Assembly: GCF_902705885.1 (NCBI RefSeq)
Contig: NZ_CACSIP010000031.1
Location: 1 to 64,000, forward strand
From: Mycolicibacterium austroafricanum
Lineage (GTDB): Bacteria > Actinomycetota > Actinomycetes > Mycobacteriales > Mycobacteriaceae
Length of the DNA stretch: 64,000 nucleotides
Direction: 5' to 3'
Positions 9,335 to 17,444 of this stretch are shown here, in pieces. The notes under the pieces are model-generated. The model did no database searches, was not told where the DNA came from, and worked only from the letters and a program-made list of their open reading frames with translations. Position 1 is the stretch's first letter, and every line of letters begins with the position of its first letter. The position numbers and the translations under genes are program-made.

Positions 9335-10144
9335 CTATCCCGTCGTCATCCGGATGCCGATGGCCGTGACCACCACATTGATCACGAACAACGCCATGAA
9401 TGCGTACACCACTGTCTCGTTGACCGCGTTGCCCACCGCCTTGGCGCCACCACCGGTGATCGTCAACCCGCGATAACACGCCACCAGGCCGGCGATCAGC
9501 CCGAACAGCGCTGCCTTCACACACGAGATGATGACCTCGGGTACCCCGGTCAACAGAGTGATCCCGGCGGCGAACGCGCCCGGGTTCACATCCTGAACAA
9601 ACACCGAGAAGAAGTAGCCACCAAGTATCCCGATGATCACCACCAGGCTGTTGAGCAGCAACGCCACCAACCCCGCCGCCAGCATCCGCGGGGTGACCAG
9701 ACGCTGCACCGGGTTGATCCCCAGCACCTCCATCGCGTCGATCTCCTCGCGTATCGTTCGCGACCCCAGATCGGCGCACATCGCTGTGGCGCCGGCGCCG
9801 GCCACGATCAACACCGTGACCAACGGCCCCACCTGGGTCACCGCACCGAACGCCGCACCCGCACCGCTGAGATCCGCCGCACCCAATTCACGAAGAAGGA
9901 TGTTCAGCGTGAAGCTGACCAGGACGGTGAACGGGATCGCCACCAACAACGTCGGCGCCATCGACACCCGCGCCACGAACCAGCACTGCTCCAAGAACTC
10001 CCGCCACTGGAACGGCCGCACAAAGATGAACCGCACCGCATCCACCGCCATCGCGAAGAAGCCGCCGACAGCCGCCATGGCACCCGACACACCATTGGGC
10101 AGCGCAATACCCGTCGACCATCGCTCCGGTCCCTTAGACGCCAT
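9335..10144 (-). CDS. yrbEA: YrbE-type ABC permease A (MlaE family)
   Basis: 269 aa MlaE-family permease. The conserved cytoplasmic loop reads TIREEIDAMEVLGINPV, and hydrophobic segments cover about 85-110, 130-155, 175-205 and 240-265. The ATG at 10144 lies 11 nt inside the upstream thiolase gene, so the mce genes are probably cotranscribed with the enzymes preceding them. It partners YrbEB as the heterodimeric permease of the Mce importer. Confidence 0.95.
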   Translation of the reverse strand: MASKGPERWSTGIALPNGVSGAMAAVGGFFAMAVDAVRFIFVRPFQWREFLEQCWFVARVSMAPTLLVAIPFTVLVSFTLNILLRELGAADLSGAGAAFGAVTQVGPLVTVLIVAGAGATAMCADLGSRTIREEIDAMEVLGINPVQRLVTPRMLAAGLVALLLNSLVVIIGILGGYFFSVFVQDVNPGAFAAGITLLTGVPEVIISCVKAALFGLIAGLVACYRGLTITGGGAKAVGNAVNETVVYAFMALFVINVVVTAIGIRMTTG

Positions 10145-11303
10145 AACCCTCTGGTCCCTCCAGGATCGTGACGGCCGATACGGCTGTCGGACCGCCAATG
10201 TTGTGCGCCAGCGCGATTCGGGCGCCATCCACCTGATTGACCGCTTCGCCTCGCAGCTGTTGGAACAACTCGACGCACTGTGCCACACCGGTGGCCCCCG
10301 GCGGGTGACCTTTGGCTTTCAGGCCGCCGCTGGGATTGACGGGCAGCGCCCCGCCGACACTGGTTACCTCGGCTTCCAAGAGCTTGTATCCTCTCATCCT
10401 CTCGGCGAAGCCGAGGTCCTCGTAGCTCATCATCTCGATACCGGTCAGGAAGTCGTGCACCTCGGCGACGTCCACATCGGCAGGGGCCATGCCGGCCATC
10501 GCGAACGCCTGCTTGGCCGCCCGGGTGGTCGCCGGCAGCATCGTCATGTCCGGCTTGTGCTGGTGCATCACCGAATCGAGGCCGAGCCCGACTCCCCTGA
10601 TCCAGACGGGTCTGTCGGTGAACCGGTCGACGATGTCCTCGGCGGCGATCACCAGCGCGGCGGCGCCATCGCTCTGCGGCGCACAGTCGTAGAGCCGGAA
10701 CGGGGTCACAACCATCGGTGCGTTCAGGGCCTGCTCCATCGTGATCTCGAAGCGCAACCGCGCCTTGGGGTTGTTCACCCCATGCCGGTGGTTCTTAACA
10801 GCCACCATGGCTAAGTGTTCTTCAGTTGCCGGAGATTCGTGGAGATATCGACGAACATGCAGGGCGAATCCCGCTGGGGCGACCAGTCCGAGGGGGTAAT
10901 CCCAGGCCATGTCGCGGGCCATCGCCTCCCATTCCCACAGCATGTCCGCAGATGTGGTGTCCCGCAGCTTGTCAGCGCCCATCACCAGCGCGACGTCGAA
11001 GGCCCCGGCTGCGACGGCGTACAACGCGTTGCGGATCGCGTCGTGCCCGGTCGCGCAGGAGTTCTCGATGCGGGTAACTGGCAAATCCGGCAGCCCCAAT
11101 GTGTCAGCGAGGATCCCGGACGGAAACCCGTCGGCGGTGCCCATCGCGCCGAACCACGCGGCCTGCAGATCCGACTTCGCCAAGCCCTTGTCGACAGTCT
11201 GGGCGCAGTCGGAGAACGCCATCGGAAGAAGATCTTTGATGCCGAGCGCGAAGTGTTCACCGAACGGCGTCATGCCGGCGCCGACGATCGCCACTTTCCT
11301 CAT
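10134..11303 (-). CDS. SCP2-type thiolase / lipid-transfer thiolase
   Basis: 389 aa. This is a thiolase-fold enzyme of the SCP2/Ltp group: MRKVAIVGAGMTPFG at the N-terminus, nucleophile region ENSCATGHD (Cys83), KAKGHPPGATG with the catalytic His, and a terminal HNIGG. Such proteins act in thiolytic or retro-aldol side-chain cleavage of steroid- or branched-acyl-CoA. It overlaps yrbEA by 11 nt and follows the thiolase-like/DUF35 gene by 67 nt, suggesting that the two form a complex, as Ltp and DUF35 proteins do elsewhere. The long upstream extension to 11537 is not coding. ATG 11303 begins the family sequence. Confidence 0.93.
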   Translation of the reverse strand: MRKVAIVGAGMTPFGEHFALGIKDLLPMAFSDCAQTVDKGLAKSDLQAAWFGAMGTADGFPSGILADTLGLPDLPVTRIENSCATGHDAIRNALYAVAAGAFDVALVMGADKLRDTTSADMLWEWEAMARDMAWDYPLGLVAPAGFALHVRRYLHESPATEEHLAMVAVKNHRHGVNNPKARLRFEITMEQALNAPMVVTPFRLYDCAPQSDGAAALVIAAEDIVDRFTDRPVWIRGVGLGLDSVMHQHKPDMTMLPATTRAAKQAFAMAGMAPADVDVAEVHDFLTGIEMMSYEDLGFAERMRGYKLLEAEVTSVGGALPVNPSGGLKAKGHPPGATGVAQCVELFQQLRGEAVNQVDGARIALAHNIGGPTAVSAVTILEGPEGYGV

Positions 11304-11370
11304 GGCTCGGCTCCCACTCGGTCCAGTCCTCGCTGCGCTGCGATCCTCACTCGTGTTCGCGTTCGCGTCC

Positions 11371-12546
11371 TCATGCGACCACTCGCTCGGGTTCGAATGC
11401 ATAACCGTAATCCGGCACCCCGGAGCGCACGGCGACGCGGCGCAAAGCCAGCCGTCCGCGGTCGCCGATGTCGACCACACCCGCCGGGGCACCGGTGACC
11501 TTGACCAGCGCGCGCACCCCGACACCGTCCAGGTCAACGATGACCAGTGAGTAGGGCGTCCGCAGACCGGGCACCGGGATGTTCACCGTGGTCTCGGTGT
11601 AGACCGTGCCGGTGCGCGGTAAGGGCACCAGCTCGTAGTCGGTGGCCAGCGCGCCGTCGGGTCCAACCCGGTATCGCGGTGGGAAATCGAACTCACCGGA
11701 GTCGGCGAACCGGCCCGCCTCCCACCGCACCTTCGCCTCGAAGGCCCGCTCGTAGGCGGCCAGCGAGATCGGGATGTCCATGCCGGCCGTGAAGGCGCCT
11801 TCGGGAACCGGCCGGGGACTCGGTTCCCGGCGGTGGATGAGGGCAGTCCCGCCGCTGACGGTGATGCCGGACAAGATCGCCTGTTCGACGGCGACCAACG
11901 GCCCCGTCGCACCCCGTGCAGCCATTCCCGCCAGCGCAAACAGGCTCGAGCTGGCTCCTGCAGTAGGCAGCGCAGGTGGATCCCCCAAGCACAGGTCGGC
12001 CGCGCGATCATGGTCCACCCCTGCCACCGCCGCCGGTGTGTCCAGCCAGGCAGCGGCCAGTGATGCGATCAGGCCGCGCTCGTGCAGCAGCCGCGGATCG
12101 CCGTAGTCGTGCACGTCGCCGGTGGTTCTGCGGGTGCGCACCGGCAGGCTGCGCGCGACACGGGCGGCCGTGCGCACCTGCAACCCGTGCTCGGCTGTCA
12201 GGATCGCCGCGGCCCCAGCCGGGTCGAGGTCGCTGCCGATGATCAACGTCCTGGGTCGCGCGGAGCTGAGCGCGTCGACGGTCGCCGGGGCGCCACCCAG
12301 CCGTTCGTCGACCTCGAGTTCGGGATCCAAACCCAGACCCGCGAGCAGAACCGCGGCATTGCTGCTTTCCACCAGCGGGAAGTCACGGCTGACGAACACC
12401 ACGCGCTCGACGGCACCGCCACCGGTCAACGCCGCACGTCCCGCCTCGACGGCAATAGTGACGGCGTCTTCGTCGTCGCCGGCCACCCGGTGCAGGGCGG
12501 TCCCCCAGCACGGCAGGTAGGTGCCGACGGACACGACGTAGGGCAT
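11371..12546 (-). CDS. Thiolase-like (HMG-CoA synthase-like) domain fused to DUF35 OB-fold
   Basis: 391 aa. Residues 1 to about 240 resemble the HMG-CoA synthase/thiolase-like fold (MPYVVSVGTYLPCWG). Residues about 255-385 are a DUF35 OB-fold (TGTVYTETTVNIP, TPYSLVIVDLDGVGVRALVK). The usual DUF35 zinc ribbon, with two C-x2-C pairs before the OB-fold, is absent, and FDFPPRYRV stands in that place. No canonical thiolase Cys context (such as NSCATG) is obvious, so it may be a structural partner of the next gene, the SCP2 thiolase. DUF35 proteins are obligate partners of thiolase-type aldolases in steroid side-chain degradation. Confidence 0.85.
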   Translation of the reverse strand: MPYVVSVGTYLPCWGTALHRVAGDDEDAVTIAVEAGRAALTGGGAVERVVFVSRDFPLVESSNAAVLLAGLGLDPELEVDERLGGAPATVDALSSARPRTLIIGSDLDPAGAAAILTAEHGLQVRTAARVARSLPVRTRRTTGDVHDYGDPRLLHERGLIASLAAAWLDTPAAVAGVDHDRAADLCLGDPPALPTAGASSSLFALAGMAARGATGPLVAVEQAILSGITVSGGTALIHRREPSPRPVPEGAFTAGMDIPISLAAYERAFEAKVRWEAGRFADSGEFDFPPRYRVGPDGALATDYELVPLPRTGTVYTETTVNIPVPGLRTPYSLVIVDLDGVGVRALVKVTGAPAGVVDIGDRGRLALRRVAVRSGVPDYGYAFEPERVVA

Positions 12547-12581
12547 GCTGCTCTCTCTTCGGTGGTGAACTACGGCCGAGC

Positions 12582-13790
12582 TCAGGTGACAGCGCCGCCC
12601 GTCTTCAGGTCGATGATGCGGTCCCAGTCCAGGCCGAGTTCCAGCAGGATCTCATCGGTCTGTTCGGCGAAGCCGGGCGCGGGGCCGGTGTGCGGTGCGG
12701 CCACGTCGAACTGCACCGGGTTGGCCACCAACTCCAGTTCCCCCGCTTGAACCATGTACTCGTTGGCCCGGACCTGCGCGTCGCGAGCGGCCTGCAGCGT
12801 ATCCTGCACAGGCGCCCAGGGACCGAGCAGCGTCGCGAAGCGCTCGCTCCACTCCACCAGCGGACGCTTCTTCATGGCTTCGGTGAGGATCTCATTCGCC
12901 GCGGCGGTGTTCTCGGCGATGGCTTCGGCAGTGGCGAAGCGCGGGTCGTCGGCGAGTCCGTCGAGTTCCATGTGCCGGCACACGTCGGCCCAGAACTTCG
13001 TGGGCTGCATCATGACAAACGAGATGTAGCGGTCATCGGAGGTCGGATAAAGCCCCACGAGCGGGTTGATCGGCGACCCGTGCACGCCGGGCGGGAACGC
13101 CTCCATGCGCTCGCCGAGGTGGTTGGTCAGCGCCACGGTGTGCCCCATCGCCCACAGCCCGCTCCCGAGGAGCGAGACGTCTACCACCGACGTTTCGCCG
13201 GTGCGCTCGCGTTTCAGCAGCGCCGCCGCGATCCCGCCCGCGAGGTTGGTCCCGGAGATGGTGTCGCCGTAGGCCGGCCCGGGAGGCCCGATCATGCCGG
13301 GCATGTCGGGCGGGGTGATGGTGCGGGCCGTGCCGGCGCGGCACCAGAACGCGGTCATGTCGTAGCCGCCCTTGACCGCTTCTTCGCCTCGGGGCCCGAG
13401 CGCGCTCCCTCTGGCGTAGACGATGTCGGGGTTCACCGCGCGGATGTCGTCGACGTCGATGCCGAACTTGTCGCGGTGACCGGGCAGGAAGCTGGTCAGG
13501 AACACGTCTGCGCGGCGGGCGAGGTCAAGAAGCACCTCTTTGCCTTCGGGCACCGACATGTCCAGGCCGATGCTTCGCTTGCCGCGGTTGGCGTGTTCGA
13601 TGTTCGGGTTGGGATCGCCCTCGACCCGCAACAGCCCGGTCTGTCGCAGCCCCCGCTGCGGATCACCGGTGACGGCGTGCTCGACCTTCACGACGTCGGC
13701 GCCCCACTCGCCGAGCACGGCCCCCGCCGACGGGACGAACCCGTACATCGCGACCTCGAGAACCCGGATGCCCTCCAGTGGGCGGCTCAT
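12582..13790 (-). CDS. Class III CoA-transferase (CaiB/BaiF family)
   Basis: 402 aa. The start MSRPLEGIRVLEVAMYGFVP and GEWGADVVKVE are typical of family III CoA-transferases, which move CoA between carboxylic acids through an aspartyl-CoA thioester. Asp144 in GGYDMTAFW is the likely catalytic residue, by alignment with the formyl-CoA transferase Asp. It would activate a carboxylic acid made by the aldehyde dehydrogenase just upstream, with which it overlaps as ATGA. It stands at the head of the mce operon. Confidence 0.94.
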   Translation of the reverse strand: MSRPLEGIRVLEVAMYGFVPSAGAVLGEWGADVVKVEHAVTGDPQRGLRQTGLLRVEGDPNPNIEHANRGKRSIGLDMSVPEGKEVLLDLARRADVFLTSFLPGHRDKFGIDVDDIRAVNPDIVYARGSALGPRGEEAVKGGYDMTAFWCRAGTARTITPPDMPGMIGPPGPAYGDTISGTNLAGGIAAALLKRERTGETSVVDVSLLGSGLWAMGHTVALTNHLGERMEAFPPGVHGSPINPLVGLYPTSDDRYISFVMMQPTKFWADVCRHMELDGLADDPRFATAEAIAENTAAANEILTEAMKKRPLVEWSERFATLLGPWAPVQDTLQAARDAQVRANEYMVQAGELELVANPVQFDVAAPHTGPAPGFAEQTDEILLELGLDWDRIIDLKTGGAVT

Positions 13791-15295
13791 GACGTCGCCC
13801 CGGGCACGACTGTGGCAAAAGTCTTCGACTCCAGGAACTCCTCGAGACCGGCCTTGCCCATCTCCCTGCCGATCCCCGACTGCTTGAAACCGCCGAACGG
13901 GCTGTCCGGGCTGAAGTAGTTGCCACCGTTGATCGAGAAGGTGCCGGTGCGGATGCGCCGTGCCACCGCCAAGGCCCGGTCCTCGCTGCCGAACACGGCG
14001 CCGGAAAGGCCATAGATCGAGTTGTTCGCGATGCGCACCGCGTCGTCGTCGTCCTCGTAGCCGATCACGACCAGAACGGGTCCGAAGACCTCCTCCTGGG
14101 CGATCTCGCTGTCCGGGTCCACGTCGGCGAGCAGCGTCGGGGTGTAGAAGTAGCCGGGATCGACCTTCTCACCGCCGGTGACCAGAGTTGCCCCGGCGGC
14201 GACGGCTCTTTGAACCATGCCGTCGACCTTGTCCCGCTGCTTCTCGCTGATCAACGGGCCCATATAGGTCTTCGGGTCATTGGGATCGCCATACCGCACC
14301 ATGCCGAAGTTGGTCTTGATCAAGTCGACGATCTCGTCCTTGTTCTTCTTGGGCACCAGCAGCCGCGAGGTCAACGCGCAGCCCTGGCCTGCGTGGGTCA
14401 CCATGCTGAACGCGGAGAACAGGGCTGCGGTGCTGAAGTCTGCGTCGTCGAGCACGATCGCGGCGGACTTGCCGCCGAGTTCGAGGAACACCTTCTTGAG
14501 CGTTTCGCTGGCCGCGGCCATGATGCGGCGGCCGGTAGGCGTCGAACCGGTGAAGGTGACCATGTCGACGTCCGGGCTGGTGGTGAGCACCGCACCGACC
14601 TCGGGATCGGCACCGGAGAGCACATTGACGACGCCGGCGGGGATGTCGGTGTGGTTGGCGATCAGTTCACCCAACGCCAGGGTGATCAGCGGGGTGTCGG
14701 GCGCGGACTTCAACACGACGGTGCAACCGGCGGCCAGCGCGGGCGCCAACTTGGCCAGTGCGAGCTGGTTCGGATAGTTGTAGGCGATGATCGCGGCGAC
14801 GACGCCTGCCGCTTCCTTCTCCACCCAGCGGTGGTGCTGCATGCCGCGGCTGGTGATGTTGCCCAGATCCTCCGTCATCGGATAGTCCGCCAACAGGTCG
14901 GCGTAGTACCGGACGATGCCGATGGGCTGGTCCAGCTGGGCGCCCTGGCAGAGCGCCTCGGTGGCCCCGACCTCGGCGATGGTCAGCGCAGCGAGTTCGT
15001 CGCGGTGGTCGACGAGCGTCTGGTGCAGCTGCTGGAGGCACCGCACCCGCAGCTCGACGTTGGTCGACCAGTCAGTGGTGTCGAACGCCTGGCGCGCCGC
15101 AGCGACCGCCGCACGGGCGTCGGCCACTGCTGCGTCCGGGGCATATCCGAGCACCTCTCCGGTGGCCGGATTGAGCGAGGGGAACGTGCGATCGGCCTCG
15201 AGCAGACGTCCACCGATCAACAGGCGGCGATCAGCGTGCGAGACGCGCGCCGCGCCCGCGCGGTCATCCGAGATCGTGGCTGTTTCCTGCATCAT
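13787..15295 (-). CDS. NAD(P)-dependent aldehyde dehydrogenase
   Basis: 502 aa. The ALDH fold is clear: catalytic Cys306 in HAGQGCALTS, general base Glu272 in LELGGKS, FTGSTPTG for cofactor binding, and a C-terminal SPFGGFKQSGIGRE. The usual PWN before the active site is AYNYPNQ, keeping the oxyanion Asn but losing the Trp. Two consecutive ATGs (15295, 15292) follow AAGGAGG so closely that the second has the better spacing. It is first in the operon that runs into mce and presumably oxidises an aldehyde to the acid used by the CoA-transferase. Confidence 0.95.
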   Translation of the reverse strand: MMQETATISDDRAGAARVSHADRRLLIGGRLLEADRTFPSLNPATGEVLGYAPDAAVADARAAVAAARQAFDTTDWSTNVELRVRCLQQLHQTLVDHRDELAALTIAEVGATEALCQGAQLDQPIGIVRYYADLLADYPMTEDLGNITSRGMQHHRWVEKEAAGVVAAIIAYNYPNQLALAKLAPALAAGCTVVLKSAPDTPLITLALGELIANHTDIPAGVVNVLSGADPEVGAVLTTSPDVDMVTFTGSTPTGRRIMAAASETLKKVFLELGGKSAAIVLDDADFSTAALFSAFSMVTHAGQGCALTSRLLVPKKNKDEIVDLIKTNFGMVRYGDPNDPKTYMGPLISEKQRDKVDGMVQRAVAAGATLVTGGEKVDPGYFYTPTLLADVDPDSEIAQEEVFGPVLVVIGYEDDDDAVRIANNSIYGLSGAVFGSEDRALAVARRIRTGTFSINGGNYFSPDSPFGGFKQSGIGREMGKAGLEEFLESKTFATVVPGATS

Positions 15296-15343
15296 CCTCC
15301 TTGAGGACCTGTGACTTCAGCGCCTTGGAGTGGCTACTGTGAT

Positions 15344-15358
15344 GGAAACTGCATTCTC
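15344..15358. promoter_or_regulatory. Operator half-site in the mce-operon promoter
   Basis: GGAAAC-tgc-ATTCTC sits 49 bp upstream of the ALDH start. The right half is perfect and the left is 4/6. An inverted TTCTCAT/ATGAGAA pair (15354-15360 and 15386-15392) also lies here. It forms a set with the better site at 15509 on the other side of this divergent promoter. Confidence 0.4.
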
Positions 15359-15508
15359 ATCCTCGGCGAATCATACATTCGCGGAATGAGAACTCAAGAA
15401 AACAGGCGGAACCATTACTGCCTGCGGAGAACGGTGCGACAATCGGCCATCAAACGTCTCACCAGTGCGAACAGCGCGGCCGACATGTCTTGCGAGAGAG
15501 CAGTGTGC

Positions 15509-15523
15509 GAGAGTACGGTTCTC
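15509..15523. promoter_or_regulatory. Operator GAGAGT-N3-GTTCTC in divergent promoter
   Basis: GAGAGT-acg-GTTCTC matches GAGAAY-N3-RTTCTC at 11 of 12 positions and is followed by AT as in two other copies. It is 62 bp upstream of the SDR start at 15585 and about 215 bp from the mce-operon start, so one protein could control both directions. Confidence 0.5.
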
Positions 15524-15584
15524 ATAATCGGAAGGATGATTCTTGGATGACCGAGAAGATCGAGAGCTCAGCCGGAGTCCGCAA

Positions 15585-16286
15585 GTGAAGACCGCGCTCG
15601 TGACCGGTGGCGGCTCGGGCATCGGAGCCGCCGTGGCACACCGCTTGCGATCAGACGGGCTGCGTGTGGCCACCATCGACCTCAACGCCGGCGAGGAGAA
15701 GTACTCCTACACCGCCGACGTCACCGATCGGGCAGCGGTTGACGCCGCACTCGACAAGATCCGCACGGAGCTGGGCCCGGTGACGGTGCTCGTCAACGCC
15801 GCGGGGCTGGAACGCTTCAAGCGTTTCGTCGACCTCACGTTCGCCGACTGGCAGAAGGTCGTCGACGTCAATCTCAACGGCGTCTTCCACTGCGTCCAGG
15901 CGACTCTTCCCGACATGATCGAGGCCGGCTGGGGACGCATCGTCAACATCTCCTCGTCGAGCACGCACTCGGGTCAGCCGTTCATGGCGCCCTACGTCGC
16001 GGCCAAGTCGGCGGTCAACGGCCTCACCAAGTCGCTGGCACTGGAGTACGGACCCAACGGCGTCACCGTCAACGCGGTTCCCCCCGGTTTCATCGACACC
16101 CCGATGCTGCGCAAGGCAGAAGAGCGCGGCTTCCTCGGCGACACCCAGAAGCAGATCGACGCGACGCCGGTGCGCCGCATCGGCCGACCCGAAGACATCG
16201 CCGCAGCATGTTCCTTCCTGATCTCGGAAGACGCCGGCTACATCACCGGACAGATCCTGGGCGTCAATGGCGGCCGGAACACCTGA
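15585..16286 (+). CDS. Short-chain dehydrogenase/reductase (SDR)
   Basis: 233 aa from GTG 15585. It has the classical SDR features: cofactor motif TGGGSGIG near residue 8, NAAG, catalytic Ser in NISSSS, and YVAAK (Tyr/Lys). It ends in ITGQILGVNGG. GTG 15585 has GGAG seven bases upstream. A TTG at 15543 also has a fair ribosome site and would add 14 charged residues, so the start is not certain. It probably oxidises an alcohol or 3-hydroxyacyl substrate. It leads an operon with the mycofactocin-coupled SDR, a ferredoxin and a P450, and diverges from the mce operon. Confidence 0.92.
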   Translation: MKTALVTGGGSGIGAAVAHRLRSDGLRVATIDLNAGEEKYSYTADVTDRAAVDAALDKIRTELGPVTVLVNAAGLERFKRFVDLTFADWQKVVDVNLNGVFHCVQATLPDMIEAGWGRIVNISSSSTHSGQPFMAPYVAAKSAVNGLTKSLALEYGPNGVTVNAVPPGFIDTPMLRKAEERGFLGDTQKQIDATPVRRIGRPEDIAAACSFLISEDAGYITGQILGVNGGRNT

Positions 16287-16328
16287 GACAAGCCAGCAGA
16301 CACCAGAACTTCGAAAGGACACCGGGTT

Positions 16329-17189
16329 ATGGGACGCGTTCAAGGGAAGGTCGCCTTCATCACCGGCGCCGCACGCGGACAGGGGCGCAGCCATGCCGTG
16401 CGGCTGGCCGAAGAAGGCGCCGACATCATCGCCGTCGATCTGTGTGAGGACTTCGCGACCATCGGCTATCCGATGGCGACCCCGGAGGATCTGGAGGAGA
16501 CGGCCGCGTTCGTCGAGAAGACCGGCCAACGCGTCTACACCGCCAAGGCCGACGTCCGCGACGCCGCACAGCTGAAGAAGGCACTCGAAGACGGCATCGC
16601 CCAAATGGGTGGCCTCGACATCGTCGTCGCTCAGGCGGGCATCGCCGGCATGAAGGGCGATCCGCCGATGCAGGCGTGGACCGACGTGATCAACACCAAC
16701 CTGGTCGGGACCATCAACGCCATCCAGGTGGCGCTGCCCCACCTCAAGGAAGGCGCTTCGATAGTCGCGACCGGGTCAACCGCCGCGCTGATGGACGCCC
16801 ACAACAAGCCCAACCCGGGCAGCGACCCCGGCGGCATGGCGTACATGACGTCAAAACGCCTGCTGTCCCAGTACGTGCACGACCTGTCGACGAATCTGGC
16901 CGTCCGCGGTATTCGCGCCAATGTGGTGCACCCGACGAACTGCAACACCGACATGCTGCAGAGCCCGCCGATGTACAAGTCCTTCCGACCCGATCTGGAG
17001 AACCCGACCCGAGCGGACGCCGAGCCGGTCTTCGGTGTCCAGCAGGCGATGAAGGTCAACTTCATCGAACCGGAGGACATCAGCAACGCCATCCTGTGGC
17101 TGGTCTCCGACGAGGCCCGCTACGTCACCGGCATGCAGTTGCGCGTCGACGCGGGTGGCTATCTGAAGTGGTACGACTACCACGCCTAG
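16329..17189 (+). CDS. Mycofactocin-coupled SDR-family oxidoreductase
   Basis: 286 aa. TGAARGQGRSHAVRLAEEGA followed by DIIAVDLC is the signature of the mycofactocin-coupled SDR subfamily, whose NAD is bound tightly and reoxidised through the peptide-derived cofactor mycofactocin. The catalytic region reads YMTSKRLL, with Ser in TGSTAA. Such enzymes oxidise alcohols, often P450 products. It is followed 11 bases later by a ferredoxin and then a P450, which fits oxidation of a hydroxylated lipid. Mycofactocin maturation genes are not in the window. Confidence 0.93.
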   Translation: MGRVQGKVAFITGAARGQGRSHAVRLAEEGADIIAVDLCEDFATIGYPMATPEDLEETAAFVEKTGQRVYTAKADVRDAAQLKKALEDGIAQMGGLDIVVAQAGIAGMKGDPPMQAWTDVINTNLVGTINAIQVALPHLKEGASIVATGSTAALMDAHNKPNPGSDPGGMAYMTSKRLLSQYVHDLSTNLAVRGIRANVVHPTNCNTDMLQSPPMYKSFRPDLENPTRADAEPVFGVQQAMKVNFIEPEDISNAILWLVSDEARYVTGMQLRVDAGGYLKWYDYHA

Positions 17190-17200
17190 AAAGGAACGCC

Positions 17201-17395
17201 GTGAAGGTTCGGGTTGACTCACAGCGGTGCCAGGGGCACACGCTCTGCTCGATGATCGCGCCGGATTCGTTCGAGCTCAGCGATATCGACGGGACCGCTT
17301 CGCCGGTCGACGAGACCGTTCCGGCCGATCAGCAGGACGCGGTCCGCGAGGCTGCACAGTCCTGCCCGGAACAGGCCATCTCGATCGAAGAGTGA
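17201..17395 (+). CDS. [3Fe-4S]-type ferredoxin (P450 partner)
   Basis: 64 aa from GTG 17201, with AAAGGA just upstream. The cluster motif is CQGHTLC near residue 10 and SCPEQAIS near the end, so His replaces the second cysteine of a four-cysteine set, as in P450 ferredoxins. It lies directly between the mycofactocin SDR and the P450 and would pass electrons to the latter. Confidence 0.93.
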   Translation: MKVRVDSQRCQGHTLCSMIAPDSFELSDIDGTASPVDETVPADQQDAVREAAQSCPEQAISIEE

Positions 17396-17444
17396 CTACT
17401 TCGATGGCTGTCAGAAACAGCAAACGCACAGGGAGAAAACAGCT

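Noticed and set aside
15543..15584. TTG start extending the SDR by 14 residues
   Set aside because: The added residues are highly charged and not SDR-like. GTG 15585 has good GGAG spacing. Kept only as an alternative.
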